Assembly: GCA_041750975.1 (NCBI GenBank)
Contig: JBGSYN010000092.1
Span: forward strand, 1 to 64,000
Source of the DNA: JBGSYN01 sp041750975
Lineage (GTDB): Bacteria; Pseudomonadota; Alphaproteobacteria; Geminicoccales; Geminicoccaceae
Length of the DNA stretch: 64,000 nt
Direction: 5' to 3'
A model generated the notes under the pieces. That model saw only the letters and a list, made by a program, of their open reading frames with translations, was not told the DNA's origin and did not search any database. Positions 18,686 to 26,830 of the stretch are shown in pieces. A program made the translations under genes and the position numbers. Each line of letters starts with the position of its first letter. Within the stretch, counting starts at the first letter, position 1.

Positions 18686-20140
18686 ATGAGCCCCAACCTC
18701 GCCGCAATCGGCTACCTCATCGCTGCGATCTGCTTCATCCTGGCGCTGCGCGGCCTGTCATCGCCTGCCACGTCCCGCAACGGCAACCGCTTCGGCATGG
18801 CCGGCATGACGGTGGCGATCGTCGTCACGCTCTTGTCCCTGGCAGCACCCAACGGGCTCAGTATTCTTCTGATCGTGGTCGGCCTTGCAGCCGGCGGCAT
18901 GATCGGTCTGACGGTGGCGCGGCGCATCCAGATGACGGCGATGCCGCAACTGGTCGCCGCCTTCCACTCGCTGGTCGGCCTTGCGGCGGTTCTGGTTGCC
19001 GCGGCAGCCCTCGCCAACCCCGCCGATTTCGGCATCACGGTCGACGGCCACATCAAGATGCTTTCCCTGTTCGAGATGGGACTGGGTACCATCATCGGTG
19101 CTGTGACCTTCACCGGCTCGGTGATTGCCTTTGGCAAGCTTCAGGCAAAGCTGCCCTCAACCATCGAAGCGGCGCTGCCCGGTCCGGTCAAGACCGTGGT
19201 TATGGCGGCGATGAGCAGCCGCCCGATCATGCTGCCGGCTCGCCACATTATCAATATCGCACTCGGTGTCGCCATCATCGGCCTCCTGATCGCATTCATG
19301 ATCACGGCAGGCAGCGGCATATTCCTGCTGATGGCCCTGGCGGCCCTCGCTCTCGGCGTGCTCCTGATCATCCCGATCGGCGGTGCCGACATGCCGGTGG
19401 TGGTTTCGATGCTGAATTCCTATTCCGGCTGGGCCGCCGCCGGCATCGGATTCACCCTCTCAAATCCAATGCTGATCATCACCGGCGCGCTGGTCGGCAG
19501 CTCGGGCGCCATCTTGAGCTATATCATGTGCAAGGCGATGAACCGCCACTTCGTGTCGGTCATCCTCGGCGGCTTTGGCGAATCCGGTGCTGTGGCCGAA
19601 GACATGGGCGACAGGACGGTACGGCCCGGGTCGGCGGACGACGCTGCGTTCATCATGGAAAACGCGCAAAGCGTGATCATCGTGCCGGGCTATGGCATGG
19701 CGGTTGCCCAGGCCCAGCATTCGGTCCGCGAACTGTACGACCTTCTGACCAAAAAAGGGGTCAAGGTTCGTTTCGCGATCCATCCGGTCGCCGGCCGGAT
19801 GCCAGGGCATATGAATGTCCTGCTGGCCGAGGCGAACATCCCCTATGACGTCGTCGAGGAGATGGACGACATCAACAGCAGTTTTCAGACCGCCGATGTC
19901 GCTTATGTCGTCGGCGCCAATGATGTCACCAATCCGGCGGCCAAGAACGACCCGAGCTCGCCGATTTACGGCATGCCCGTGCTCGATGTCGACCGGGCGA
20001 AAGCGGTCTTTTTCGTCAAACGCTCGATGAGCCCAGGCTACGCCGGCATCGACAATACGCTGTTCTTCCAGGACAACACGATGATGCTGTTCGGCGATGC
20101 CAAAAAAATGACCGAAGATATCGTCAAGGTTCTGGATTGA
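18686..20140 (+). CDS. pntB: NAD(P) transhydrogenase subunit beta (PntB)
   Basis: A 484-residue subunit with about nine N-terminal transmembrane helices (residues 1-280) and a C-terminal NADP(H)-binding domain. Diagnostic segments are VVVSMLNSYSGWAAAGIGF in the membrane domain, the NADP site IVPGYGMAVAQAQH near 332, HPVAGRMPGHMNVLLAEA, and the GANDVTNPAA loop. It completes the pntAA-pntAB-pntB operon. The next gene, rpsU, is convergent, with an 80-bp gap that holds GC-rich partial dyads but no clear T-tailed terminator. Confidence 0.96.
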   Translation: MSPNLAAIGYLIAAICFILALRGLSSPATSRNGNRFGMAGMTVAIVVTLLSLAAPNGLSILLIVVGLAAGGMIGLTVARRIQMTAMPQLVAAFHSLVGLAAVLVAAAALANPADFGITVDGHIKMLSLFEMGLGTIIGAVTFTGSVIAFGKLQAKLPSTIEAALPGPVKTVVMAAMSSRPIMLPARHIINIALGVAIIGLLIAFMITAGSGIFLLMALAALALGVLLIIPIGGADMPVVVSMLNSYSGWAAAGIGFTLSNPMLIITGALVGSSGAILSYIMCKAMNRHFVSVILGGFGESGAVAEDMGDRTVRPGSADDAAFIMENAQSVIIVPGYGMAVAQAQHSVRELYDLLTKKGVKVRFAIHPVAGRMPGHMNVLLAEANIPYDVVEEMDDINSSFQTADVAYVVGANDVTNPAAKNDPSSPIYGMPVLDVDRAKAVFFVKRSMSPGYAGIDNTLFFQDNTMMLFGDAKKMTEDIVKVLD

Positions 20141-20219
20141 ACAAGCCGGCGTTCACGCAAGTTCCGCGCGAGGGCCGGGGACGATGATGCCGGCTGACGC
20201 CACGGCGCCAGAGGCTTGA

Positions 20220-20426
20220 TCAGATGTCGTCGCGCTCGGCACGTTTGCGCATTAGTTTCCGGTATCGCCGAATGGCCTCGGCCTTCTCTCGTGCACGGCG
20301 CTCCGATGGCTTCTCATAATGCCGGCGCATGCGCATTTCGCGATAGAGGCCTTCCCGTTGCATTTTTTTCTTCAGCGCCCGCAGCGCCTGATCGACATTA
20401 TTGTCGCGTACCTGAACCTCGACGAT
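20220..20426 (-). CDS. rpsU: 30S ribosomal protein bS21, probable AUC start codon
   Basis: The sequence VQVRDNNVDQALRALKKKMQ and the basic C-terminus with RHYEKPSERRAREKAEA identify bS21, a small subunit protein involved in initiation. Family members begin MVxVxVRDNN at exactly the position where this gene has ATC (20426-20424), preceded by GGAG 8 bases upstream (20438-20435). No ATG, GTG or TTG occurs in frame between that point and a GTG pair at 20465/20462, which would add 12-13 non-conserved residues. I chose the ATC start, giving 68 residues, the family length. It diverges from the COQ9-family gene. Confidence 0.85.
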   Translation of the reverse strand: MVEVQVRDNNVDQALRALKKKMQREGLYREMRMRRHYEKPSERRAREKAEAIRRYRKLMRKRAERDDI

Positions 20427-20612
20427 GACCTTAACTCCACTTGTTGTACATCGAGCGCGCACCACAGGGTGCTGCGCAAAAGCCGCAAGTTTTATACGCC
20501 CATATCGCGCGAATGCAACCACGGTGGCGGCGGCTGCAGCGCCGTATCGGCTGCGGCCACTAGATATACTTGGAGCAGCAGCTCCTAATTCGTTTGGAAA
20601 TCGAGCCCATCA

Positions 20613-21287
20613 ATGAATGAACCTCTTATAAGACGCAACGATCTCAAGGACCGGATCTTCGAAGCCGCCCTCACTCATGCAGCCTTTGACGGTTGGACCC
20701 TTCGGACGCTTCGCAACGCGGCTTCTGACCTTGGCCTATCCGAAGATGATGCGATCCGATTATTCCCGAGCGGCGCTTCGAGCCTCTTGAACCACCTCGA
20801 CCCATGGCTCGATCAGAAGCTGCGTGAGACGACAGCCGACAGGGCATTCGCCCACAATTCCCTCCGCCACCGGATCATCGAATTGGTGCTATGGCGCCTC
20901 GAACCGCTGGAGCCTCACCGGGAAACCTTTCGACGCGCGCTTGCGGCCAAAATACTCCCCGACAACGCCTACGGCAGTCTCACGGCCACCTTGAAAGCAG
21001 CCAACACCATCGAGGGATTGGCCGATCCCGATCAGGGGGCGACCCGTCTTTTTCGAGACCCCGCCGGGCGTATCGCGCTGAGCGTCCTCATCGCGATGAC
21101 CACGTTTTTCTGGTTGCAAGACAATTCCCCGAAAGCTCATGCAACCAAGCGCTTTCTCGAGAGGCGTCTTGATGCTTTGATGCGCAACGCCAAACGAGTA
21201 GCCATGCTCAGATCCTATCTGCGACTGCCGCAGCGCCGAGACAGTGGAGTTGCACGTTCGACGCGCTCGATTGCATCGGGCATCTGA
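20613..21287 (+). CDS. COQ9 family protein (ubiquinone biosynthesis accessory)
   Basis: A 224-residue protein of the COQ9/TetR-like fold family, whose mitochondrial member binds lipids and presents ubiquinone precursors to Coq7. Supporting segments are RIFEAALTHAAFDGWTLRTLRNAASDLGL at the N-terminal helix-turn-helix-like part, FPSGASSLLNHL, and the C-terminal FWLQDNSP followed by FLERRLDALM. The position divergent from rpsU is a frequent alphaproteobacterial arrangement and supports the call. The last 25 residues are basic and variable. It is convergent with flgH, 43 bp away. Confidence 0.85.
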   Translation: MNEPLIRRNDLKDRIFEAALTHAAFDGWTLRTLRNAASDLGLSEDDAIRLFPSGASSLLNHLDPWLDQKLRETTADRAFAHNSLRHRIIELVLWRLEPLEPHRETFRRALAAKILPDNAYGSLTATLKAANTIEGLADPDQGATRLFRDPAGRIALSVLIAMTTFFWLQDNSPKAHATKRFLERRLDALMRNAKRVAMLRSYLRLPQRRDSGVARSTRSIASGI

Positions 21288-21330
21288 GGGGAATGCTTCT
21301 GCAACCCTCGACGAACGACGGATCCCGCGA

Positions 21331-22095
21331 TCAGTATGGCAGCAAAATATCGAGTGCTTGCGCACCATATCGCGGCTGTTGCACGTCCGTGATCTGACCG
21401 CGGCCACCATAGGCGAAGCGAAGCTCGGCAATGTTCTCATGTTCGATGGTATTCAGCGGGGAAATATCTTCGGGCCGAATGACACCCGCCACATAGACTT
21501 CCCTGACCTCGAAATTGACGCGGACTTCCTGACGTCCCTCGATGACGAAATTTCCGTTCGGCAATATCTGGGTGACAACCGCCGCGATCTTGGTCTCGAT
21601 CGTCTCACTCCGGCTTATCTGGCCCCGGCCATTGTTCGTCATGTCGCTCTCGAGGTCGACGATACTGGAAAGGTCGACGGGTTGGGTCAAGTGCTTCAGG
21701 ACATCGTTCTGCAGCCCGAACAGACCGGCAAAGTCGAAATTGTCCTCGTTCGCCCGGGACCGGGAAGAGCGATTGGTAAGATCCGCCTCGTCCTCCATGG
21801 TCACCTCGATCGTTAGCAGATCGCCGATCCGACGGGCACGTTGATCACGAAAAAAGCCCTTGGCGCCGGAACGCCAGAGAGAATTCGCAGAATAGGGTTC
21901 CTGCGGCTCGGCAGCCGGCATCGGCAAAGATACGGGACGATAGTCCGCCCGCGCCACCGGATTGGTAATCGGTGTCAGATCGGGCGGCTGGCCGATATCG
22001 GCAAGGCGATCGGCGATCGTGCAGCCGCCGAGCCCGAAGCCGACTAAACCGAGCCAAATCGGAATACATATGTATCGCCGGCGGATCGGTCTCAT
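21331..22095 (-). CDS. flgH: Flagellar L-ring lipoprotein FlgH
   Basis: Outer-membrane ring of the flagellar basal body. The 254-residue precursor has a lipoprotein signal peptide ending LGLGGC with acylated Cys25, then the family core SLWRSGAKGFFRDQRARRIGDLLTIEV and the C-terminal VREVYVAGVIRPEDISPLNTI segment. It is the last gene of the flgF-flgG-flgA-flgH operon and overlaps flgA by 4 bp. Confidence 0.96.
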   Translation of the reverse strand: MRPIRRRYICIPIWLGLVGFGLGGCTIADRLADIGQPPDLTPITNPVARADYRPVSLPMPAAEPQEPYSANSLWRSGAKGFFRDQRARRIGDLLTIEVTMEDEADLTNRSSRSRANEDNFDFAGLFGLQNDVLKHLTQPVDLSSIVDLESDMTNNGRGQISRSETIETKIAAVVTQILPNGNFVIEGRQEVRVNFEVREVYVAGVIRPEDISPLNTIEHENIAELRFAYGGRGQITDVQQPRYGAQALDILLPY

Positions 22096-22871
22096 CGGAT
22101 CGCTTCCGACCGACGCCCGCCGGACCCGACCACAACAGGTTCCTTGGAACCGCTGACGAGAACGACCCCCGGCGCTTCGACGATCCCGCGGATGACATTC
22201 TCGCTCTCGATATTCCGAACGCGAATCGGATCGCCGCGCGACCCGGATTCCAATGCCTCACCGAAGGTCCGTAGCATCAGACCACCGTGCCGATAGACAA
22301 TCGTCACCGCTTCACCCTCCTCGATCATCGAAGGATCACGAATGTCCCTGGATGCGACAGGCCGTCCGGCGATGAGGCGACGCCGGGCCTGCCGTCCGAT
22401 CAGTTGGTCCGCGCTCGTCAGGTATTTGCCATTGAGACTGCGGTCGCGAACCCGGATCGAGGTCAAATGGTCGGTCCGGATGATCTGCCCGGGGTCGATC
22501 GAGACGGCAGGAACCGGCAGGGGCACGAGTTCTTGAACGATCGCGGTGACATCGACCCGATGCGTTCGGCCGTCATCGAACATGACTGCGAGGTCACCGA
22601 CCAAATGGCCGGAGCGACGGTCATAGGTGCGGATCGAGAGATCCAGCGTGGCGCCCTGCTTCGAGTGATTGGCCATCGGCAAGGTGGGGACCAGAATGTT
22701 GATGTCGTGAGTACCGACACCATCAGCGACGCCGAGTGCCGTTTCGATCAATGCTTCCGTGTTGGCGCGCGTCAGCGGCTCGTTCGGGCCGAGACGAGAG
22801 GCGTGGACCGGTTGCGGCAACAGGCTCGCCAGGCAGAGCGCCATGATCATCATGCAGACTATTCTAGCCAT
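22092..22871 (-). CDS. flgA: Flagellar P-ring assembly chaperone FlgA
   Basis: Periplasmic chaperone for P-ring (FlgI) assembly. The 259-residue precursor starts with a cleavable signal peptide ending QPVHA and has the C-terminal SAF/beta-clip domain: QIIRTDHLTSIRVRD, then IGRQARRRLIAGRPVASRDI, then GEAVTIVYRHGGLMLRTFGEAL and RVRNIESENVIRGIV. This is the standard FlgA layout. FlgI itself is not in the window. It lies 14 bp after flgG and overlaps flgH. Confidence 0.94.
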   Translation of the reverse strand: MARIVCMMIMALCLASLLPQPVHASRLGPNEPLTRANTEALIETALGVADGVGTHDINILVPTLPMANHSKQGATLDLSIRTYDRRSGHLVGDLAVMFDDGRTHRVDVTAIVQELVPLPVPAVSIDPGQIIRTDHLTSIRVRDRSLNGKYLTSADQLIGRQARRRLIAGRPVASRDIRDPSMIEEGEAVTIVYRHGGLMLRTFGEALESGSRGDPIRVRNIESENVIRGIVEAPGVVLVSGSKEPVVVGSGGRRSEAIR

Positions 22872-22885
22872 CAGCGTTCACCGGC

Positions 22886-23671
22886 TCAGCGAAGTTGGGT
22901 GACGGTTGCCATCATTTCATCGGAGGCCGTGATCACCTTCGAGTTCATGTCGTAGGCACGCTGGGCCGTGATCAGCGACGTGATCTCCTGGACGGGATTG
23001 ACATTCGAGCTCTCGAGAAACCCCTGCAGCAACGTCCCCATTCCATCGGTTCCCGGCGTCGCCTGGATCGGCGTTCCGGAAGCGATCGTCTCCTTGAGCA
23101 GGTTGTTGCCGATTGCATTCAGGCCACTCGGATTGAGGAATGTCGCGAGTTCCAGTTGGCCAAGCTCCACCGGCTGGACCTGTCCGTCGACCTGCACCGA
23201 GACGCCACCCTCCTGATTGATCGAGATGCTGATTGCGTCCTCGGGAACGCTAATTCCCGGGGTCAGCAGATAGCCATCTGCCGTGACGATCTCGCCGTTC
23301 GGGCTCAGCTGAAAATTGCCGGAGCGGGTATAAGCGCTCTCGCCCGAAGGCAGGGTCACAACGAAAAAGCCGTCACCCTGGACGGCAATGTCGAGGTCAT
23401 TCTCCGTGCTGACGAAATCGCCCTGATCGAAGATCTGATAGACCGCCGCCGGCTTCACGCCCAAGCCGATCTGAACACCGCTGGGCACGATCGTGCCGTC
23501 CTGCGACGAGGCCGCCCCTGCCTGGCGCGCGCCCTGGTAGAGCAAGTCCTGAAATTCGGGCCGCCGTCGCTTGTAGCCGGTCGTCGTCATATTCGCGATA
23601 TTGTTCGAGATGACCTCGACGTGCATTTGCTGCGCCATCATCCCGGTCGCGGCGACACTCATTGACTGCAT
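22886..23671 (-). CDS. flgG: Flagellar distal rod protein FlgG
   Basis: Distal rod subunit of the flagellar basal body. The 261-residue protein shows the N-terminal rod/hook signature ISNNIANMTTTGYKRRRPEFQDLLYQ and the C-terminal motif SNVNPVQEITSLITAQRAYDM, which form the D0 coiled coils. The EGD-like segment QGDGFFVV and the G-rich centre are typical. It is exported by the flagellar type III system, so no signal peptide is expected. It lies 35 bp after flgF. Confidence 0.97.
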   Translation of the reverse strand: MQSMSVAATGMMAQQMHVEVISNNIANMTTTGYKRRRPEFQDLLYQGARQAGAASSQDGTIVPSGVQIGLGVKPAAVYQIFDQGDFVSTENDLDIAVQGDGFFVVTLPSGESAYTRSGNFQLSPNGEIVTADGYLLTPGISVPEDAISISINQEGGVSVQVDGQVQPVELGQLELATFLNPSGLNAIGNNLLKETIASGTPIQATPGTDGMGTLLQGFLESSNVNPVQEITSLITAQRAYDMNSKVITASDEMMATVTQLR

Positions 23672-23706
23672 GATCTCACTCCAGATGTTTTTGCTTCGAT
23701 TATCTC

Positions 23707-24429
23707 TTAGCCGCGGAGATCAAGCGCCCGCTCGATCACTTTGCGTTCCATCTCATTGTCGACGTCGATCAGTCGCTGCGTGCCCTCGAAGGCGCGCACG
23801 GTTTCCATCATCCGGGTAATTTCGAGGACGGGCTCGACATTCGAACGCTCGAGAGAACCTTGTAAAATTTTGCTTTGGTCCGCGATCGAGGGCGCTTGTC
23901 CAGCGCGGAACAAGCCGCCGCCGTCGAGCGAGAGAGCCTGGTTCTGACCGAACCCCATCGCTTGAAGTCTGCCGATGACGGTTCCCTCCGATGTCATGGT
24001 CCCGTCTTCGCCGACCGAAAAATCTCTCAGCCCGTTGGCCAGCGCAATCGGCGCTCCCCCCTCGTCGAGCAGCGGGTAACCTTCATTGGTGACGATTTCC
24101 CCGATGGAACTCAGCTCGAAATGTCCGTCGCGCGTGTAGCGGACGCCGGAAGGTGTCAGGACCGAGAAAAAGCCATCGCCCGAAATCGCCAGATCCAGCG
24201 GATTGTTCGTTGTCTCGATCGGGCCCTCGCGAAAATCGCGATAGACACCTTCGATTCCGACAAAGGCTATTCCCGGTCCGTCGGATCCGGACTCCAGAAA
24301 CTCGCCAAAGCGAAGCGCTTCGCCGCGATAGCCATTGGTCGACAGGTTCGCGAGATTGCTCGCGACCGTATTCATCTGGCGTTGCAGCGTATCCATGCGG
24401 CTGAGCGCGACATAGGCGGTGGTGTCCAT
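23707..24429 (-). CDS. flgF: Flagellar proximal rod protein FlgF
   Basis: Proximal rod component of the basal body. The 240 residues begin MDTTAYVALSRMDTLQRQMNTVASNLANLSTNGYRGE and end with SNVEPVLEITRMMETVRAFEGTQRL, the paired helical termini of rod proteins. It is shorter than FlgG and has the FlgF-type start with VALSRMDTLQRQ. It is the first gene of the reverse-strand flagellar operon, divergent from fliL across a 185-bp region with CtrA-like boxes. Confidence 0.95.
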   Translation of the reverse strand: MDTTAYVALSRMDTLQRQMNTVASNLANLSTNGYRGEALRFGEFLESGSDGPGIAFVGIEGVYRDFREGPIETTNNPLDLAISGDGFFSVLTPSGVRYTRDGHFELSSIGEIVTNEGYPLLDEGGAPIALANGLRDFSVGEDGTMTSEGTVIGRLQAMGFGQNQALSLDGGGLFRAGQAPSIADQSKILQGSLERSNVEPVLEITRMMETVRAFEGTQRLIDVDNEMERKVIERALDLRG

Positions 24430-24476
24430 AGAATCCTCAAGATCGCCCGAACCGGCACGCTTATGCCCAAGATTGG

Positions 24477-24492
24477 TTAACAGAGCCTTACG
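24477..24492 (+). promoter_or_regulatory. CtrA-like box in the divergent flagellar promoter region
   Basis: TTAACAGAGCCTTACG fits TTAA-N7-TTAA(C) with one mismatch in the second half-site. It lies 48 bp upstream of flgF and 123 bp upstream of fliL. CtrA control of flagellar genes is established in Caulobacter; its role here is inferred. Confidence 0.45.
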
Positions 24493-24517
24493 ACGCCGAA
24501 TTACCCGCTCGCCTCCC

Positions 24518-24533
24518 GTAAACCTTTACTTAA
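24518..24533 (-). promoter_or_regulatory. Second CtrA-like box in the divergent flagellar promoter region
   Basis: On the minus strand TTAAGTAAAGGTTTAC fits TTAA-N7-TTAAC with one mismatch. It is 82 bp upstream of the fliL GTG and 89 bp upstream of flgF. Confidence 0.45.
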
Positions 24534-24614
24534 CCAAACAGCGCCAAAACCATCGCTGCAACGCGAACTCGGCAAACCCATTGTGGTCGTTGCCGCAAAG
24601 GTTGGAGCGCCCAG

Positions 24615-25181
24615 GTGGCAGATACCGAAGACCAAGCCAGTTCCGAAAAAAGCACGAAGGGCGGCAAGAAGAAGCTTCTTCTTATCGCTGCTCTCGCGCT
24701 CATCGCATTGGCCGGCGCCGCCGGCGCCGCATATTTTCTCGGCGTCTTTGCCGCCGGGCCATCCGAGGCCGAAGCGCATGCGAACGACGACATGGAAGCC
24801 GCGTCGGACCATGGTGGAGATAATAAACAGGCTTCGAGCCATGGGGCCTATGAGCAGGCGGCCATGCAACCGAAGGGCCCGGTCTTCCTCGACATACCGG
24901 ATGTTATCGTCAATCTGACCTCGGACGACTCCAGAATGCGGTTTTTGAAGATCAAGGTCGCCCTGGAGGTCGGTGAGGAGCCGGCGGCGATGCGTATTGC
25001 CGGCCTGATGCCCCGCGTTCTCGACAGTTTTCAGCTCTATCTGCGCTCCCTCACCGTCGACGAGCTTCGCGGCTCGAGCGGTCTCCAGCGCGTCAAGGAA
25101 GAATTGATCGCACGAGTCAATCTGGCGATCCATCCGGACCGGGTCGACGACCTGCTCATCAAGGAGATGCTGGTCCAGTAG
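24615..25181 (+). CDS. fliL: Flagellar basal-body-associated protein FliL
   Basis: Single-pass inner-membrane protein that associates with the stator. The GTG start at 24615 follows GGAG by 7 bases and gives 188 residues: a polar N-terminus with lysine cluster, one transmembrane helix (about 20-43), a histidine- and acid-rich linker, then the periplasmic domain with VFLDIPDVIVNL and FLKIKVALEVG, ending in a short VRDLLIKEMLVQ-like tail. It begins the fliL-fliM-DUF6468-motE operon. Confidence 0.93.
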   Translation: MADTEDQASSEKSTKGGKKKLLLIAALALIALAGAAGAAYFLGVFAAGPSEAEAHANDDMEAASDHGGDNKQASSHGAYEQAAMQPKGPVFLDIPDVIVNLTSDDSRMRFLKIKVALEVGEEPAAMRIAGLMPRVLDSFQLYLRSLTVDELRGSSGLQRVKEELIARVNLAIHPDRVDDLLIKEMLVQ

Positions 25182-25220
25182 CGCTTCGCACAAGCCGCGC
25201 GAACTGGACCCCTCCTACTA

Positions 25221-26324
25221 ATGGGAACGCCGGATATGAACGACCCTGACACGACCGAGTCGACGACGGACCTCGCTTCCGACTGGGCCCGGATCATGGC
25301 TGCGGATGATCTCGCCAATGCCGGGGCGAGCCAGAGCCTCGAGGCGCCCGAACCGAAGCGCGACCAACACCGGGACGAGATCGACAGCCTCCTGGGCATC
25401 GGCAGCGCCGCGCGCGGCGAGACCCGAAGTGGCATGCTGGCACTCGTCAATAACAACGACATCAGCTACGAGCGCCTCCCCATGCTCGAAGTGGTGTTCG
25501 ACCGGTTCGAGCGCATTCTGACGACCAGCCTTCGCAATTTCACTTCAGAGAATGTCGACATCAACGTCGACAACATCATTGCGCAAAGGTTCGGCGATTA
25601 CATGAACTCCGTCCCTTTGCCGGCGATGATCGCCGTGTTCAGGGCGAGGCAATGGGACAATTTCGGCCTGATCACGATCGACGGGCAAATGATATTCGGC
25701 ATCGTCGATGTGCTTCTCGGTGGCAAGCGAGGCGCTGCGGTGGCGCGGGTCGAGGGCCGCCCCTACACCACGATCGAGGCCTCGCTGGTCGAGCGTCTCG
25801 TTCGCTTGATCCTGGAGGATCTGGCCGCGGCCTTCGCGCCGATCACCGATGTCGAATTCCAGTTCGAGCGCATCGAAACCAATCCGCGATTTGCCGCCAT
25901 TACAAGACCGAGCAATGCGTGCGTCGTCATGCAGCTCCGCATCGACATGCAGGACCGGGGCGGCAGCATCGAGTTCGTCTTGCCCTATGCCACGCTCGAG
26001 CCTGCCCGCGAATTGTTGATCCAGAAGTTCATGGGAGAGAGGCTCGGCAGGGATTCGATCTGGGAAAACCACCTCGCCCGGGAGCTTATGCAGACCAACC
26101 TCGAGGTCGAAGCCGTGCTCTACGAAAGCTTCTTCTCCTTGCGGGAAATTTCCGAGCTTGAAGTCGGCAAGACCATCAGCCTCGGTATCAAGTCGGACGC
26201 TCCGATCGAGCTCCGTTGCAGCGGCTCCCCCATGCTGGTCGGGAGGGTCGGGCGAAAAGGCGATCGGCTGGCGGTAACCATCGAGGCGCGAATGGACGGA
26301 CGGTTAGGAGACCAGAGTGCTTGA
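25221..26324 (+). CDS. fliM: Flagellar motor switch protein FliM
   Basis: C-ring switch component that binds phosphorylated CheY and FliG. The 367 residues (352 if the ATG at 25266 were used; the closer alternative is the ATG at 25236) include the FliM middle domain ERLPMLEVVFDRFERILTTSLRN, GLITIDGQMIFGIVDVLLGG and the C-terminal FliN-like domain with LEVGKTISLGIKSDAPIELR. The N-terminal EIDSLLG motif around 54-60 is the CheY-P contact. The stop is 8 bp inside the next gene, so translation is coupled. Confidence 0.96.
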   Translation: MGTPDMNDPDTTESTTDLASDWARIMAADDLANAGASQSLEAPEPKRDQHRDEIDSLLGIGSAARGETRSGMLALVNNNDISYERLPMLEVVFDRFERILTTSLRNFTSENVDINVDNIIAQRFGDYMNSVPLPAMIAVFRARQWDNFGLITIDGQMIFGIVDVLLGGKRGAAVARVEGRPYTTIEASLVERLVRLILEDLAAAFAPITDVEFQFERIETNPRFAAITRPSNACVVMQLRIDMQDRGGSIEFVLPYATLEPARELLIQKFMGERLGRDSIWENHLARELMQTNLEVEAVLYESFFSLREISELEVGKTISLGIKSDAPIELRCSGSPMLVGRVGRKGDRLAVTIEARMDGRLGDQSA

Positions 26325-26826
26325 GTTCGCGCTGGAGGTCATCCTCTGCCTCTTGATGATTCCGACGATCGTCTGGTCGATCGTGATCCATCGAAAACTC
26401 CGCAGATTGCGGACCGATCAGGGCGAAATGACCGCGTTCATCGAAGCGCTCAATGAAACCATTGTCAGGGCCGAACGGGCTGTAGGCACGCTGCAGGCGG
26501 TCGGCCGGGAGACCATCGAGCGCCACGACAATCAGCAGGCGGAAGCGCGCAAGGCGGCCGACGAGATCGCGCGGGGCATTCAAAGCGCGGCACGGCTGCT
26601 TCGTCGGCTCGATACCGCCCTGCAACAGGGCACGAAGCTGCTCGCCGAAACGCGCACTGCCGATCGGAGCCGTGGCCCCATGATTCTCACAACGGCCATG
26701 GCCACTTCCCCGGTCGATCATGCGGAAGTCGACGGTGGTCTCGAAAGCGCCGATCTCGACCCTGCGGGAATACCAAAGACCGCCAAGGGTAGAGATCTGT
26801 TGCGTGCGCTCGCGGCATTGCGTTAG
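26317..26826 (+). CDS. DUF6468 family protein of the flagellar operon
   Basis: A 169-residue protein with one N-terminal transmembrane helix (about 4-22) followed by a long charged helical region (about 25-115, rich in Arg, Glu, Gln and Ala, likely coiled coil) and a variable tail. The GTG start overlaps fliM by 8 bp. Homologues of this family occur between fliM and motE-like genes in Rhodospirillales-type flagellar operons; a motor or stator-related role is an inference from position only. Confidence 0.78.
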   Translation: MLEFALEVILCLLMIPTIVWSIVIHRKLRRLRTDQGEMTAFIEALNETIVRAERAVGTLQAVGRETIERHDNQQAEARKAADEIARGIQSAARLLRRLDTALQQGTKLLAETRTADRSRGPMILTTAMATSPVDHAEVDGGLESADLDPAGIPKTAKGRDLLRALAALR

Positions 26827-26830
26827 CGCC

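Noticed and set aside
24477..24480. GGTTAAC near 24475 as a sigma-54 or FlhDC-type element
   Set aside because: No GG-N10-GC element at the right spacing; the CtrA-like reading fits better.
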